Below, one piece after another: positions 47,933 to 55,639 of a stretch of DNA of 64,000 nucleotides. Source of the DNA: Streptomyces sp. CB01881. GTDB lineage: Bacteria; Actinomycetota; Actinomycetes; Streptomycetales; Streptomycetaceae. Every line of letters begins with the position of its first letter. Within the stretch, counting starts at the first letter, position 1. The stretch lies in NCBI RefSeq assembly GCF_002953255.1, contig NZ_CP026498.1:2161197-2225196 (forward strand). Direction: 5' to 3'. The translations under genes and the position numbers were made by a program. A model generated the notes under the pieces. It was given only the letters and a program-made list of their open reading frames with translations. It made no database searches and had not been told where the DNA came from.

Positions 47933-48694
47933 ATGACCACCTCCTCCTCCCTCCCCACCACTCCGTCCTCCTCCCTCGCCGGCCGCCGTGTCGTCGTGGT
48001 CGGCGCCGGCTCGAACACCGGCCGCGCCCTCGCCCGCGCCGCCTCCGCGGCCGGCGCCGAACTGATCCTGGCCGGACCAGACCCCCGCAAGCTGGAGTGG
48101 ACGGCGGGCGAGCTCACCGGTCCGGCCGAGGTCGTCCCGGTCGACCTCGCCGACGAGGCCTCCATCGCCGCCCTCGCCGCCGCCACCGGCGCCTTCGACC
48201 ATCTGGTGTCCACCGCCGCGATGCCCGCCAACGGCCCGCTCGCCGATCTCGAACTCGCCGACGTCCAGCGGGCGTTCGCCGCCAAGGTCTACGGCCCGCT
48301 GCTGCTCGCCAAGCACCTCGCCGGCCAGGCCGTCACCGGCACCCCCGACGGCGCGTCCTTCACCTTCTTCTCCGGCGTCGCCGCCTGGCGCCCCGCCCCC
48401 GCCCGGACCGTGATGGCCACCACCAACGGCGCGCTGGCGTTCCTCGTCCAGGCCCTCGCCGTCGAGATCGCCCCCGTCCGCGTCAACGCGGTCTCCCCCG
48501 GCATCGTCGACAGCGGCTCCTGGGACCGCATGGGCACCGACAAGGACCCCTTCCTCCGCTCCGTCGCCGAGCGCAACCCCGCCCGCCGCGTCGGCACCAC
48601 GGAGGACCTCGTCCGCGCCGTCCTCTTCACGATGACCAGCCCCTTCGTCACCGGCACCGTCCTCCACGTGGACGGCGGCGGCCGGCTGGCCTGA
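47933..48694 (+). CDS. SDR-family protein with altered catalytic site
   Basis: This 253-residue short-chain dehydrogenase fold has the nucleotide motif VVVVGAGSNTGRALARAASA and the closing VLHVDGGGRLA. The catalytic YxxxK is replaced: where families have Tyr-x3-Lys the sequence is VMATTNGALAF, i.e. Met and Asn. The upstream Ser (FFSGVAAW) is kept. It may be a non-canonical oxidoreductase or a binding protein. ATG 47933 has GGAG upstream. It is divergent from and probably controlled by the LysR regulator. Confidence 0.88.
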   Translation: MTTSSSLPTTPSSSLAGRRVVVVGAGSNTGRALARAASAAGAELILAGPDPRKLEWTAGELTGPAEVVPVDLADEASIAALAAATGAFDHLVSTAAMPANGPLADLELADVQRAFAAKVYGPLLLAKHLAGQAVTGTPDGASFTFFSGVAAWRPAPARTVMATTNGALAFLVQALAVEIAPVRVNAVSPGIVDSGSWDRMGTDKDPFLRSVAERNPARRVGTTEDLVRAVLFTMTSPFVTGTVLHVDGGGRLA

Positions 48695-48880
48695 GGCGGC
48701 CGACGGCCCGCGCAGGCCCCCGGGGGACCTCCCGCAGACCGCCCGCAGGCCGCCCGCAGACCTCCCCGGGGGCGGGCAACCGCACGCCCGGCCGGGCTCC
48801 GCGGCCGGACGTAGACTGACCGGGCGGTGTCCGCACGCCGCTCCCGCTCCCCTGCGCGGAGGTCCCCGGAGGAGGTCCCC

Positions 48881-49174
48881 ATGCGCCAGCGGCACAGCTT
48901 CCACCTCGACCGGGGCGACCACTCCGTCACGGTGAACGTCCGGTCCGGGTGGATCACCGAGACCGAGTTGCTGGTGGACGGCAGGGAGCTCGCCTTCCAC
49001 CGCGTCCACGGGCACGGTGTCTACCCGCTCACCCTCGCCGCCGAGTTGGCCGAGGAGCCGCCGCTGCCGCTCGCAGTCCGGCTGGAGCGGACCGGGACAC
49101 CCGAGCACCCGCTCGCCTGCGTGCTGGAGCTGCGCGGCGCCGTCCACCCGATGCCGGAGCAGACGGAGCACTGA
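48881..49174 (+). CDS. Hypothetical protein (97 aa)
   Basis: The small soluble protein starts at ATG 48881 behind GGAGG. It is strand-rich (HSFHLDRGDHSVTVNVRSG, ETELLVDGRELAFHRV, CVLELRGAVHP), with no signal or helix. I do not recognise the family; it looks like a compact beta-barrel. It stands alone between the SDR and glpD genes. Confidence 0.65.
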   Translation: MRQRHSFHLDRGDHSVTVNVRSGWITETELLVDGRELAFHRVHGHGVYPLTLAAELAEEPPLPLAVRLERTGTPEHPLACVLELRGAVHPMPEQTEH

Positions 49175-49233
49175 GGGACGGAGCACCGAGAGCCCAGCCG
49201 GCGGCCGGACCCGTTGCGGCGGTCACCGCGGTG

Positions 49234-50802
49234 TCACGCCCGCCCGGACTCCGCGGCCGCCTCCGCCACGATCTCCTCGACGGCCGCCCGGGCCCGGGCG
49301 GCGTCCTCCGCCACCAGGGCGATCCTGGTCCGGCGGTGGAGCACGTCGTCCGCGTCCAGGGCGCCCTCGTGCGTGACCGCGTAGGCGATCTCGGCGCGGG
49401 TGACGTCGATGCCCTCCGCGACCGGTGCGGCCGTTCCCGCCGCCAGGACCTCGCGGGCCGCGCCGCCGTGACGGGCGAGCAGCGAGGCCGGCACCTCACC
49501 GTCGGGCGCCGGGCGGCTGTCACGGTGGGCGGGCGCGCCGACCAGCGGGAGGCGGGCCGTCCAGCACCTGCGGGCGGGCAGTCCGCGCAGGCGGGTGGCG
49601 GTGTCCACGGCGTCCTCGGCCATCCGCCGGTAGGTGGTGAGCTTGCCGCCGACCACGGTGATCACCCCGGACGGGGACTCCAGCACCGCGTGCTGGCGGG
49701 AGAGGTCGGCCGTGGCGCCGTCGCCGGTGTCGATCAGCGGCCGCAGCCCGGCGTACGCGCCGCGCACGTCCGCCCTGGTCAGTGCGGTCTGCAGGGCGGT
49801 GTTGACGGTGTCGATCAGGAAGGCCAGCTCGCCCTCGGTCGGCTGCGGCTCGTCCGGGATCGGGCCGGGCGCGTCCTCGTCGGTCAGGCCGATCGCGACC
49901 CGGCCGAGTTGCTGCGGCAGCGCGAAGACGAACCGGCTGGTGGAGCCGGGTACCGGGACGGTGAGCGCGGCGCTGGGCCGTCCCAGGGCGGCGGCGTCGA
50001 CCACCAGGTGGGTGCCGCGGCTGGGCCTCAGCCGGATCGACGGGTCCACATCACCCGCCCAGACGCCGGTGGCGTTGACCACCGCACGGGCGGCGAGGGT
50101 GAGGGACTGCCCGGTGAGCGCGTCGGTGAGACGGGCCGAGGTGCCGGTGACGTCCTCCGCCCGCACCCGGGTCAGCACGGTGGCGCCGTACTGCGCGGCC
50201 GTGCGGGCCAGTGCCACCACCAGCCGTGCGTCGTCCACCAGTTGGCCGTCGTGCGCGACCAGCGCACCGGCGAGGCCCTCCGCCCTCACGCCGGGCACCA
50301 GTTGGCGGGCGCGGGCGGCACCGACGCGGCGCACCCGCGGCAGCAGGCCACCCGGGGTGCCGGCACTCAGCCGCAGCGCGTCGCCCGCCACGAATCCGGC
50401 GCGGACCAGCGAGGCCTGCCCCCGGCTCATCAACCCGGGCAGCAGCGGCACCAGTTGGGGCATCGGGCGGACCAGGTGCGGGGCGGTGCGGGTCATCAGC
50501 ACGCCGCGCTCGACAGCGCTCTCCCGGGCCACGCCGACCCGCCCGGAGGCGAGGTAGCGCAGGCCGCCGTGGACCAGCTTGGAGCTCCACCGGCTCGTCC
50601 CGAAGGCGAGGTCGCGAGCCTCGACGAGGACCGTGCGCAGGCCGCGCGCGGCCGCGTCCAGGGCCACCCCGGCGCCGGTGACGCCACCGCCGATGACCAG
50701 CAGGTCGACGACCGGGCCGGAGGTGAGCGCGTCCAGTTCCAACTCCCGCCGCCTGGCGTCGAGTCGGGCGGTTCCGGCATAGGGACCGGCGGTGGTGGTC
50801 AT
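49234..50802 (-). CDS. glpD: Glycerol-3-phosphate dehydrogenase (FAD, GlpD type)
   Basis: This 522-residue peripheral membrane flavoenzyme oxidises sn-glycerol-3-phosphate to dihydroxyacetone phosphate. It has the FAD motif VIGGGVTGAGVALDAAARGL, FGTSRWSSKLVHGGLRYLAS, RPSRGTHLVVDAAALG, and VVGGKLTTYRRMAEDAVDTA. ATG 50802 has GGAGG 6 nt upstream. Its neighbours (TetR, an alkylglycerone-phosphate-synthase-like oxidase, a diacylglycerol-kinase-like protein) suggest that its DHAP feeds lipid synthesis. Confidence 0.94.
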   Translation of the reverse strand: MTTTAGPYAGTARLDARRRELELDALTSGPVVDLLVIGGGVTGAGVALDAAARGLRTVLVEARDLAFGTSRWSSKLVHGGLRYLASGRVGVARESAVERGVLMTRTAPHLVRPMPQLVPLLPGLMSRGQASLVRAGFVAGDALRLSAGTPGGLLPRVRRVGAARARQLVPGVRAEGLAGALVAHDGQLVDDARLVVALARTAAQYGATVLTRVRAEDVTGTSARLTDALTGQSLTLAARAVVNATGVWAGDVDPSIRLRPSRGTHLVVDAAALGRPSAALTVPVPGSTSRFVFALPQQLGRVAIGLTDEDAPGPIPDEPQPTEGELAFLIDTVNTALQTALTRADVRGAYAGLRPLIDTGDGATADLSRQHAVLESPSGVITVVGGKLTTYRRMAEDAVDTATRLRGLPARRCWTARLPLVGAPAHRDSRPAPDGEVPASLLARHGGAAREVLAAGTAAPVAEGIDVTRAEIAYAVTHEGALDADDVLHRRTRIALVAEDAARARAAVEEIVAEAAAESGRA

Positions 50803-50840
50803 CTGGTGCCTCCGTTGGTGTTCCCGCCGCTCACGGCGGG

Positions 50841-50960
50841 AGGTGTCCGTACGTCAGGGCGCGAGGTGTCCGTGCATCAGGGCGTGCGGTGTCCGTAGGT
50901 CAGGGCGTGCGGCGCCGTGGGTCAGGGCGCGAGGTGTCCGTTCACGGCGCGAGGTATCCG
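50841..50960. repeat. About 23-bp tandem repeat built from the 3' end of the TetR gene
   Basis: About five and a half units begin AGGTGTCCGT and end CAGGGCGCG or similar. The rightmost unit includes the last codons and TGA of the TetR gene (minus strand CTCGCGCCGTGA). The copies further left repeat this, including the TGA triplet, in the space to glpD. Confidence 0.8.
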
Positions 50961-51550
50961 TTCAGCGCCCGGGTCAGCTCGCGCCGCCAGGCCGCCTCGG
51001 GCAGCAGTGCGGCGACCATGCGGTGCGACTGCACGGTGGACTGGGCGATCAGCAGCACCATGGCCGCCATCTCGACCGGTTCGCCGGCCCGGATCGAGCC
51101 GTGCGCCTGGCCCTGCTCGATACCCGCGCACAGCGCCTCGATCAGGCCGCGCTGGCTGGTGCCGAGCCGCTCCACGACGTACTCGAAGAGCGTGTCGGAG
51201 TCGGCCGAGCGCAGGAGCGCGCCCAGCACCGGGTGGTCACGCAGCCGGACCGCCACCTCGACCACCCCGTCGACGAGGGCCTCGCGGTCCTCTCCGACGA
51301 GCGCGACCGTCTCCTGGGTGGCCCGGATCTCGCGGGTGAGCAGCGCCCCGATCACCGCCCGGACGTCCGGCCAGCGCCGGTAGACGGTCGGGCGGCTGAC
51401 CCCCGCGCGGCGGGCGATCTCGGCCAACTGGGTCCGGCGCACGCCGAGATGGACGATCAGCTCGGCGGCGGCGTCGAGGATCGCGTCGTCGGTACTGCGG
51501 GGCTCCGGGGCTCCGTCGGGGCCGGCTGGGCTCGCGTTACTACTTGACAT
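50942..51550 (-). CDS. TetR-family transcriptional regulator
   Basis: This 202-residue repressor has an N-terminal helix-turn-helix (AAAELIVHLGVRRTQLAEIA, RRAGVSRPTVYRRWPDVRAV) and a C-terminal ligand domain (TetR_C). ATG 51550 lies only 20 bp from the divergent start of the FAD oxidase gene, with no ribosome site, so the transcript may be leaderless; ATG 51577 is an alternative. It is upstream of glpD on the same strand and likely controls the lipid-related set on both sides. Its 3' end is the source of a minisatellite. Confidence 0.9.
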   Translation of the reverse strand: MSSSNASPAGPDGAPEPRSTDDAILDAAAELIVHLGVRRTQLAEIARRAGVSRPTVYRRWPDVRAVIGALLTREIRATQETVALVGEDREALVDGVVEVAVRLRDHPVLGALLRSADSDTLFEYVVERLGTSQRGLIEALCAGIEQGQAHGSIRAGEPVEMAAMVLLIAQSTVQSHRMVAALLPEAAWRRELTRALNGYLAP

Positions 51551-51570
51551 GATGTGTGAAACTGTAACGC
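51534..51570. promoter_or_regulatory. Overlapping divergent promoter region with inverted repeats
   Basis: GCGTTAC (51534-51540) and GTAACGC (51564-51570) form 7-bp arms whose centres are 30 bp apart, about three helical turns. They enclose TTGACA and both start codons. The TetR protein could silence both genes from here. Confidence 0.45.
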
Positions 51571-53193
51571 ATGGCACCTGAGACGCAAGCGGGACCGGCC
51601 GGAGCCGCGTTGCCGCTCCCCCCGATGAAGTGGGACGCCTGGGGCGACCCGGCCCTCGCCAAGGAGCTGTCCGCCGACATCAAGGCCCTGCTCACCGCAG
51701 CCCTCGGCGTCACCGGCGACGCGACCCCCGGCCCGTCCGCCGACGAGGTCGTACTGAGCCCCTCACGGCTGGCCGAGGCCGACCTGAAGGCGCTCGCCGC
51801 CGTCGTCGGCGAGGCCCACGTGAGCGCCGCCGACGCCGACCGCCTCCCCCGGGCCGGCGGCAAGTCCACCCCCGACCTGCTCCGCCGGCGCAGCCGCGGG
51901 CCGCAGGACGCGCCCGACGCCGTCGTCCTGCCCGGCAGCGAGGACGAGATCACCGCACTGCTCGCGCTCTGCGCCGAACACCGGATCGCCGTCGTCCCGT
52001 TCGGCGGCGGCACCAGCGTGGTCGGCGGCCTCGACCCGGAGCGCGGCGCGTTCACCGCCGTGATCTCGCTCGACCTGCGCCGCTTCGACCAGCTCCTCGA
52101 CCTGGACGAGACCTCCGGCGAGGCCGTCCTCGGCGCGGGCCTGACCGGCCCGGCGGCCGAGGCCCTGCTCTCCGCCCGCGGCTTCGAACTCGGCCACTAC
52201 CCGCAGAGCTTCCGCTTCGCCACCATCGGCGGCTTCGCGGCCACCCGCTCCTCCGGCCAGGACTCCGCCGGGTACGGGCGCTTCGACGAGATGGTGCGCG
52301 GCCTGCGCGTCGTCACCCCGGCGGGCGTGCTCGACCTCGGCCGCGCCCCCGCCTCCGCCGCCGGCCCCGACCTGCGCGAGCTGTTCCTCGGCTCGGAGGG
52401 CACCCTGGGCGTGATCACCGCCGTCCGGGTGCGGGTGCACGCGGCACCCGCGGTGAAGGCGTACGAGGCCTGGTCCTTCCCGGACTTCGCGACCGGCGCG
52501 ACCGCCCTGCGCGCGGTCGAGCAGCAGGGCACCGGCCCGACCGTCATCCGGCTCTCCGACGAGGCCGAGACGATGGTCAACCTGGCGATGACGGAGAAGA
52601 TCGGCGGCGAGCCGGCCGTCACCGGCTGCCTGGCGGTCACCGTCTTCGAGGGCACCGCCGACCAGGTCGCCACCCGCCACCAGCTCACCCGCGACGTCCT
52701 GCTCGCGGCCGGCGGCACCTCGCTCGGCGAGGCGCCCGCCCGGGCCTGGGAGCACGGCCGGTTCAACGCGCCGTACCTGCGGGACTCGCTGCTCGCCGCG
52801 GGCGCGCTCTGCGAGACGCTGGAGACGGCGACGGACTGGCGCCGGCTCGCCGACCTGCGCTTCGCCGTCACCTCCGCGCTGACCTCGGCGCTCCCCGGCG
52901 CGCTCGTCCTCTGCCACATCTCGCACGTCTACCCGACCGGCGCCTCGCTCTACTTCACCGTCGTCGCCGCCCTCGGCGAGGACCCGCTCACCCAGTGGGC
53001 CGCCGCCAAGCGCGCCGCCGGTGACGCCATCGTCGCGGGCGGCGGCACCATCACCCACCACCACGCCGTCGGCGCCGACCACCGGCCCTGGATGGCCGAC
53101 GAGATCGGCGAGTTGGGCGTCCGCATCCTGCGCGCGGTCAAGGCCGAACTCGACCCGGCGGGCATCCTCAACCCCGGCAAGCTGATCCCGTGA
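51571..53193 (+). CDS. FAD-binding oxidase, alkylglycerone-phosphate-synthase-like
   Basis: This 540-residue VAO-type flavoprotein has the FAD pyrophosphate loop VVPFGGGTSVVGGL, then HYPQSFRFATIGGFAATRSS, FLGSEGTLGVITAVRVRVHA, and the C-terminal histidine motif THHHAVGADHRPWM. The latter and ILNPGKLIP are typical of alkyl-DHAP synthases, which make ether bonds from acyl-DHAP. Bacterial relatives also include glycolate-oxidase-type dehydrogenases. With GlpD (DHAP supply) and a lipid-kinase-like gene beside it, an ether-lipid role is plausible. ATG 51571 is used; ATG 51625 is possible. Confidence 0.88.
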   Translation: MAPETQAGPAGAALPLPPMKWDAWGDPALAKELSADIKALLTAALGVTGDATPGPSADEVVLSPSRLAEADLKALAAVVGEAHVSAADADRLPRAGGKSTPDLLRRRSRGPQDAPDAVVLPGSEDEITALLALCAEHRIAVVPFGGGTSVVGGLDPERGAFTAVISLDLRRFDQLLDLDETSGEAVLGAGLTGPAAEALLSARGFELGHYPQSFRFATIGGFAATRSSGQDSAGYGRFDEMVRGLRVVTPAGVLDLGRAPASAAGPDLRELFLGSEGTLGVITAVRVRVHAAPAVKAYEAWSFPDFATGATALRAVEQQGTGPTVIRLSDEAETMVNLAMTEKIGGEPAVTGCLAVTVFEGTADQVATRHQLTRDVLLAAGGTSLGEAPARAWEHGRFNAPYLRDSLLAAGALCETLETATDWRRLADLRFAVTSALTSALPGALVLCHISHVYPTGASLYFTVVAALGEDPLTQWAAAKRAAGDAIVAGGGTITHHHAVGADHRPWMADEIGELGVRILRAVKAELDPAGILNPGKLIP

Positions 53194-53208
53194 GCAGCCC
53201 TTGGGGGT

Positions 53209-53230
53209 CCCCCCGGCCGAAGCCGGGGGG
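53209..53230 (+). terminator. Intergenic C-rich hairpin
   Basis: CCCCCCGGC pairs with GCCGGGGGG (9 bp) around CGAA, 15 nt past the FAD oxidase stop and before the lipid kinase gene. It may attenuate read-through rather than fully separate the genes. I have the impression this hairpin type is common between Streptomyces genes. Confidence 0.5.
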
Positions 53231-53293
53231 AGCACGAGTCGCCGGAAGGCGCGCGTGGGCTCATGCCCCTGCCGAGTGCAGCGAGGTGGGCGC

Positions 53294-54211
53294 ATGAACC
53301 AGCCGGGAGGGGCCATCCGCCGCGTCGTCCTCCTCACCAACCCCGCCGCAGCCGCCGGCCACGCCGAGCCGGCGGCCCGCCGCGCCACCGCCCGCCTGCG
53401 CGCCCTGGGCGTCGAGGTGGAGGAGCAGGCGGGCGCCTCGGCGGAGGAGTCCCTCCGGCTGGCCCGCGCCGCCGTCTCCTCCGGTTCCTGCGACGCGCTG
53501 GTGGTCGTCGGCGGGGACGGCATGATCAACCTCGGTCTCCAGGCCGCGGCCGGCAGCGACGTGCCGCTCGGCGTCGTCCCGGCCGGCACCGGCAACGACC
53601 ACGCCCGCGCGTACAACCTGCCGCGCGACGCACCCGAGGCCGCGGCCGACGTCGTCGCCGCAGGGCACACCCGGTCCGTGGACCTCGGGCGCGTCACGGC
53701 TTCCGACGGATCGTCGCACTGGTTCGGCTCCGTGCTGGCCAGCGGCTTCGACTCGCTCGTCAGCGACCGCACCAACCGGCTCCGCTGGCCGCGCGGCCGG
53801 ATGCGCTACAACCTGGCCATCCTGGTCGAGTTCGCCAACCTCCGGCCCCTCCCCTTCCGCGTCACCCTGGCCGACGGCACCGTCATCGAACGCGACCTGA
53901 CGCTGGCCGCCGTCGGCAACACCAGCAGCTACGGCGGCGGCATGCTCATCTGCCCGTCCGCCGACCCCGCCGACGGCCTCCTCGACCTCACTCTCGTGTC
54001 CGCGATGCCCAGGCTGCGGATCGCGCGCTTCTTCCCGACCCTCTTCAAGGGGACGCACGTGGAGCGCCCGGAGGTCACCACCCACCGCACGGCGTCGCTG
54101 CGGATCGAGTCGCCGGGCATCACGGCCTACGCGGACGGCGAGTTCATGGCCGCGCTGCCGGTCGACGTCACCGTCGTCCCTGGCGCGCTCCACCTGCTCG
54201 CCCCGGCCTGA
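53294..54211 (+). CDS. Diacylglycerol kinase family lipid kinase
   Basis: This 305-residue DAGK/YegS-type lipid kinase has VVLLTNPAAAAGHAEPAARR, the nucleotide loop LVVVGGDGMINLGLQ (GGDGT variant with Met), LGVVPAGTGNDHARAYNLPR, and the closing ITAYADGEFMAALPVDVTVV. It phosphorylates a diacylglycerol-like lipid using ATP. ATG 53294 follows GAGGTGGG. It is the last gene of the run starting with the alkyl-DHAP-synthase-like oxidase, which fits making or salvaging glycero- or ether phospholipids. Confidence 0.92.
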   Translation: MNQPGGAIRRVVLLTNPAAAAGHAEPAARRATARLRALGVEVEEQAGASAEESLRLARAAVSSGSCDALVVVGGDGMINLGLQAAAGSDVPLGVVPAGTGNDHARAYNLPRDAPEAAADVVAAGHTRSVDLGRVTASDGSSHWFGSVLASGFDSLVSDRTNRLRWPRGRMRYNLAILVEFANLRPLPFRVTLADGTVIERDLTLAAVGNTSSYGGGMLICPSADPADGLLDLTLVSAMPRLRIARFFPTLFKGTHVERPEVTTHRTASLRIESPGITAYADGEFMAALPVDVTVVPGALHLLAPA

Positions 54212-54217
54212 CCGCAA

Positions 54218-54264
54218 ACCGGTGAGGGCCCCGTCGGAGGATCTCCGGTGGGGCCCTCACCGGT
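54218..54264. terminator. Strong bidirectional terminator after the lipid kinase gene
   Basis: A 15-bp perfect outer stem (ACCGGTGAGGGCCCC with its complement, 54218-54232 and 54250-54264) has a short inner stem. It starts 6 nt past the kinase stop. Confidence 0.75.
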
Positions 54265-54364
54265 TCACGACCGGCCAACCGGACAGCAGGTCGCCCGGCG
54301 TCACCAGGAACATGCCGGCACCGGTGGCCATGAACCCGCATCCGACGATCTTCTGGATGACCAT
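54257..54364 (-). CDS. Possible small membrane protein (35 aa)
   Basis: A minus-strand frame from ATG 54364 encodes one hydrophobic helix (VGCGFMATGAGMFLVTPGDL). Its stop lies within the terminator stem. The ribosome site is weak and the frame is open farther upstream without protein-like sequence, so it may not be real. Otherwise 54265-54536 holds nothing I can identify. Confidence 0.3.
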   Translation of the reverse strand: MVIQKIVGCGFMATGAGMFLVTPGDLLSGWPVVNR

Positions 54365-54536
54365 GACGGCCCGGTCCGTCCGTTCCCTGCCGGAGACCTT
54401 GTCGCTCCGCCGCCTCAGGGCAGCAGGCGTACTCGCCCGAGCCCGTTGCCGGTGCGGAGGTTCTCTCCCCACGGTCGGCGCCCCGCACTCCCCGCCTGCG
54501 GGCGACGAACCGGCCGGACGATGCCGCACAGGACGA

Positions 54537-54577
54537 TCCTGCACAGGAAGTCGGACCGGCCGACTTCCTGTGCAGGG
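54537..54577. terminator. Hairpin family copy 3 (after the HAD gene)
   Basis: Arms CCTGCACAGGAAGTCGG (54538-54554) and its complement (54560-54576) close the same ACCGG loop as copy 1. The 40-nt core is identical to that copy 48 kb away. It starts 4 nt past the HAD hydrolase stop (minus strand). Confidence 0.75.
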
Positions 54578-54581
54578 CCGC

Positions 54582-55172
54582 TCACCGCTCCTGGGGCGAG
54601 GGGACGCGCACGGACGCCATGCCGGCGGCGGTCGCGGCCTGGACGCCCAGATCGGTGTCCTCGAACACCAGGCAGTCCCGGGGCCGGACGCCGAGGCGCT
54701 CGGCCGCGAGCAGGAAGGCCTCCGGGTCGGGCTTGGCCTTCGCGTAGTCGCCCGCGCAGACCAGCAGGTCGAAGCTGTCGAGCAGCCCGAGGGTGGTCAA
54801 CGACGCCGTGACGGACTCCCGGGTGCTGCCGGACACCACCGCGCTCGGCAGCCGCCCGTGCGCGTACTCGACGTGGGCCAGGATGCCCGGGACGGCCTTG
54901 AGCTGCGGCAGCAGCTCGCCGTAGAGGTCCTCCTTCCGGCGGGCGACGGCGTCCACCGGCATCGCCAGCCCCTGCTCCTCGTTGAGCGAGGCGATGATGT
55001 CGGCGACGGTCCGCCCGCCCCAGGCATAGAAGAGGTCCTCGGGGAAGGTGCAGTGCCACTCGTCGAGCGCCTGCTTCCAGGCCCGGTAATGGAGTGGCAT
55101 GGAGTCGGCGACGGTGCCGTCGCAGTCGAACAGGTAGGCCCGGAACGTGCCCGGCGGCAACGGGATGATCAT
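54582..55172 (-). CDS. HAD-family phosphatase (beta-phosphoglucomutase-like)
   Basis: This 196-residue HAD hydrolase has the catalytic DxDGT motif as FDCDGTVADSMPLHYRAW, with an inserted helical cap domain. Motif II is SAVVSGSTRESV, and motif III/IV are KAKPDPEAFLLAAERLG and CLVFEDTDLGVQAA. It probably dephosphorylates a sugar phosphate or similar metabolite (YqaB/GPH class). ATG 55172 gives the normal start (IIPLPPGTFRAYLFD). It is divergent from the EACC1-caspase operon by 103 bp and not obviously part of it. Confidence 0.9.
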   Translation of the reverse strand: MIIPLPPGTFRAYLFDCDGTVADSMPLHYRAWKQALDEWHCTFPEDLFYAWGGRTVADIIASLNEEQGLAMPVDAVARRKEDLYGELLPQLKAVPGILAHVEYAHGRLPSAVVSGSTRESVTASLTTLGLLDSFDLLVCAGDYAKAKPDPEAFLLAAERLGVRPRDCLVFEDTDLGVQAATAAGMASVRVPSPQER

Positions 55173-55275
55173 CGGATCAGGGTATCTCTCGGCCGTTTCC
55201 CGGCACGCGGGCCGCCCGGTTGTCAGTAGACTCCGGTCTCGACTTCGTCCATTTCCAGGCCACTTGGGGGGCGCC

Positions 55276-55638
55276 ATGGACGTGCACATTTCGGTGACCG
55301 GTGAGCGCACCGCCGAGGAGGCCGAGTCGCTCGCGGACTGGCTGCGGGGGGAGCCGGGGCTCGCGGGCGTCAGGCTGACCGGGGCGGTGCCGGCACCGGG
55401 CGAGCTCGGCTCGGTGTCGGACCTCGTGACCGTCGCGGTCGGGGCCGGCGGCGCCGTCTCGGTGCTCGCCGCCTCCCTGCGCACCTGGTTCGCCCAGCCC
55501 AAGCGGAGCGACATCCGGCTGAAGATCCGCCGGCCCGGCGGCGAGGCGGTCGAGATCGACGCCAAGCGGGTCCGTGGCAAGGACCTTGAGGCCGTCCTGC
55601 GCCAGGTCCTCGACCGTGGCGAGGCCGGGCAGGAGTGA
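55276..55638 (+). CDS. EACC1-like effector-associated protein
   Basis: This 120-residue protein matches the look of effector-associated constant component 1: short, with a ferredoxin-like strand pattern (MDVHISVTGERTAEEAESLA), a hydrophobic helix (VSVLAASLRTWFAQPKRSDI) and the closing strand RLKIRRPGGEAVEID. EACC1 proteins accompany caspase or other effectors in multi-gene conflict systems of multicellular bacteria. ATG 55276 has GGGGGG upstream. The caspase gene starts 1 nt after its stop, so they form one operon. Assignment is from recognition by eye. Confidence 0.75.
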   Translation: MDVHISVTGERTAEEAESLADWLRGEPGLAGVRLTGAVPAPGELGSVSDLVTVAVGAGGAVSVLAASLRTWFAQPKRSDIRLKIRRPGGEAVEIDAKRVRGKDLEAVLRQVLDRGEAGQE

Positions 55639-55639
55639 G

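Noticed and set aside
50841..50960. CRISPR-like array
   Set aside because: Units are contiguous with no spacers and derive from the TetR gene end; no cas genes are in the window.
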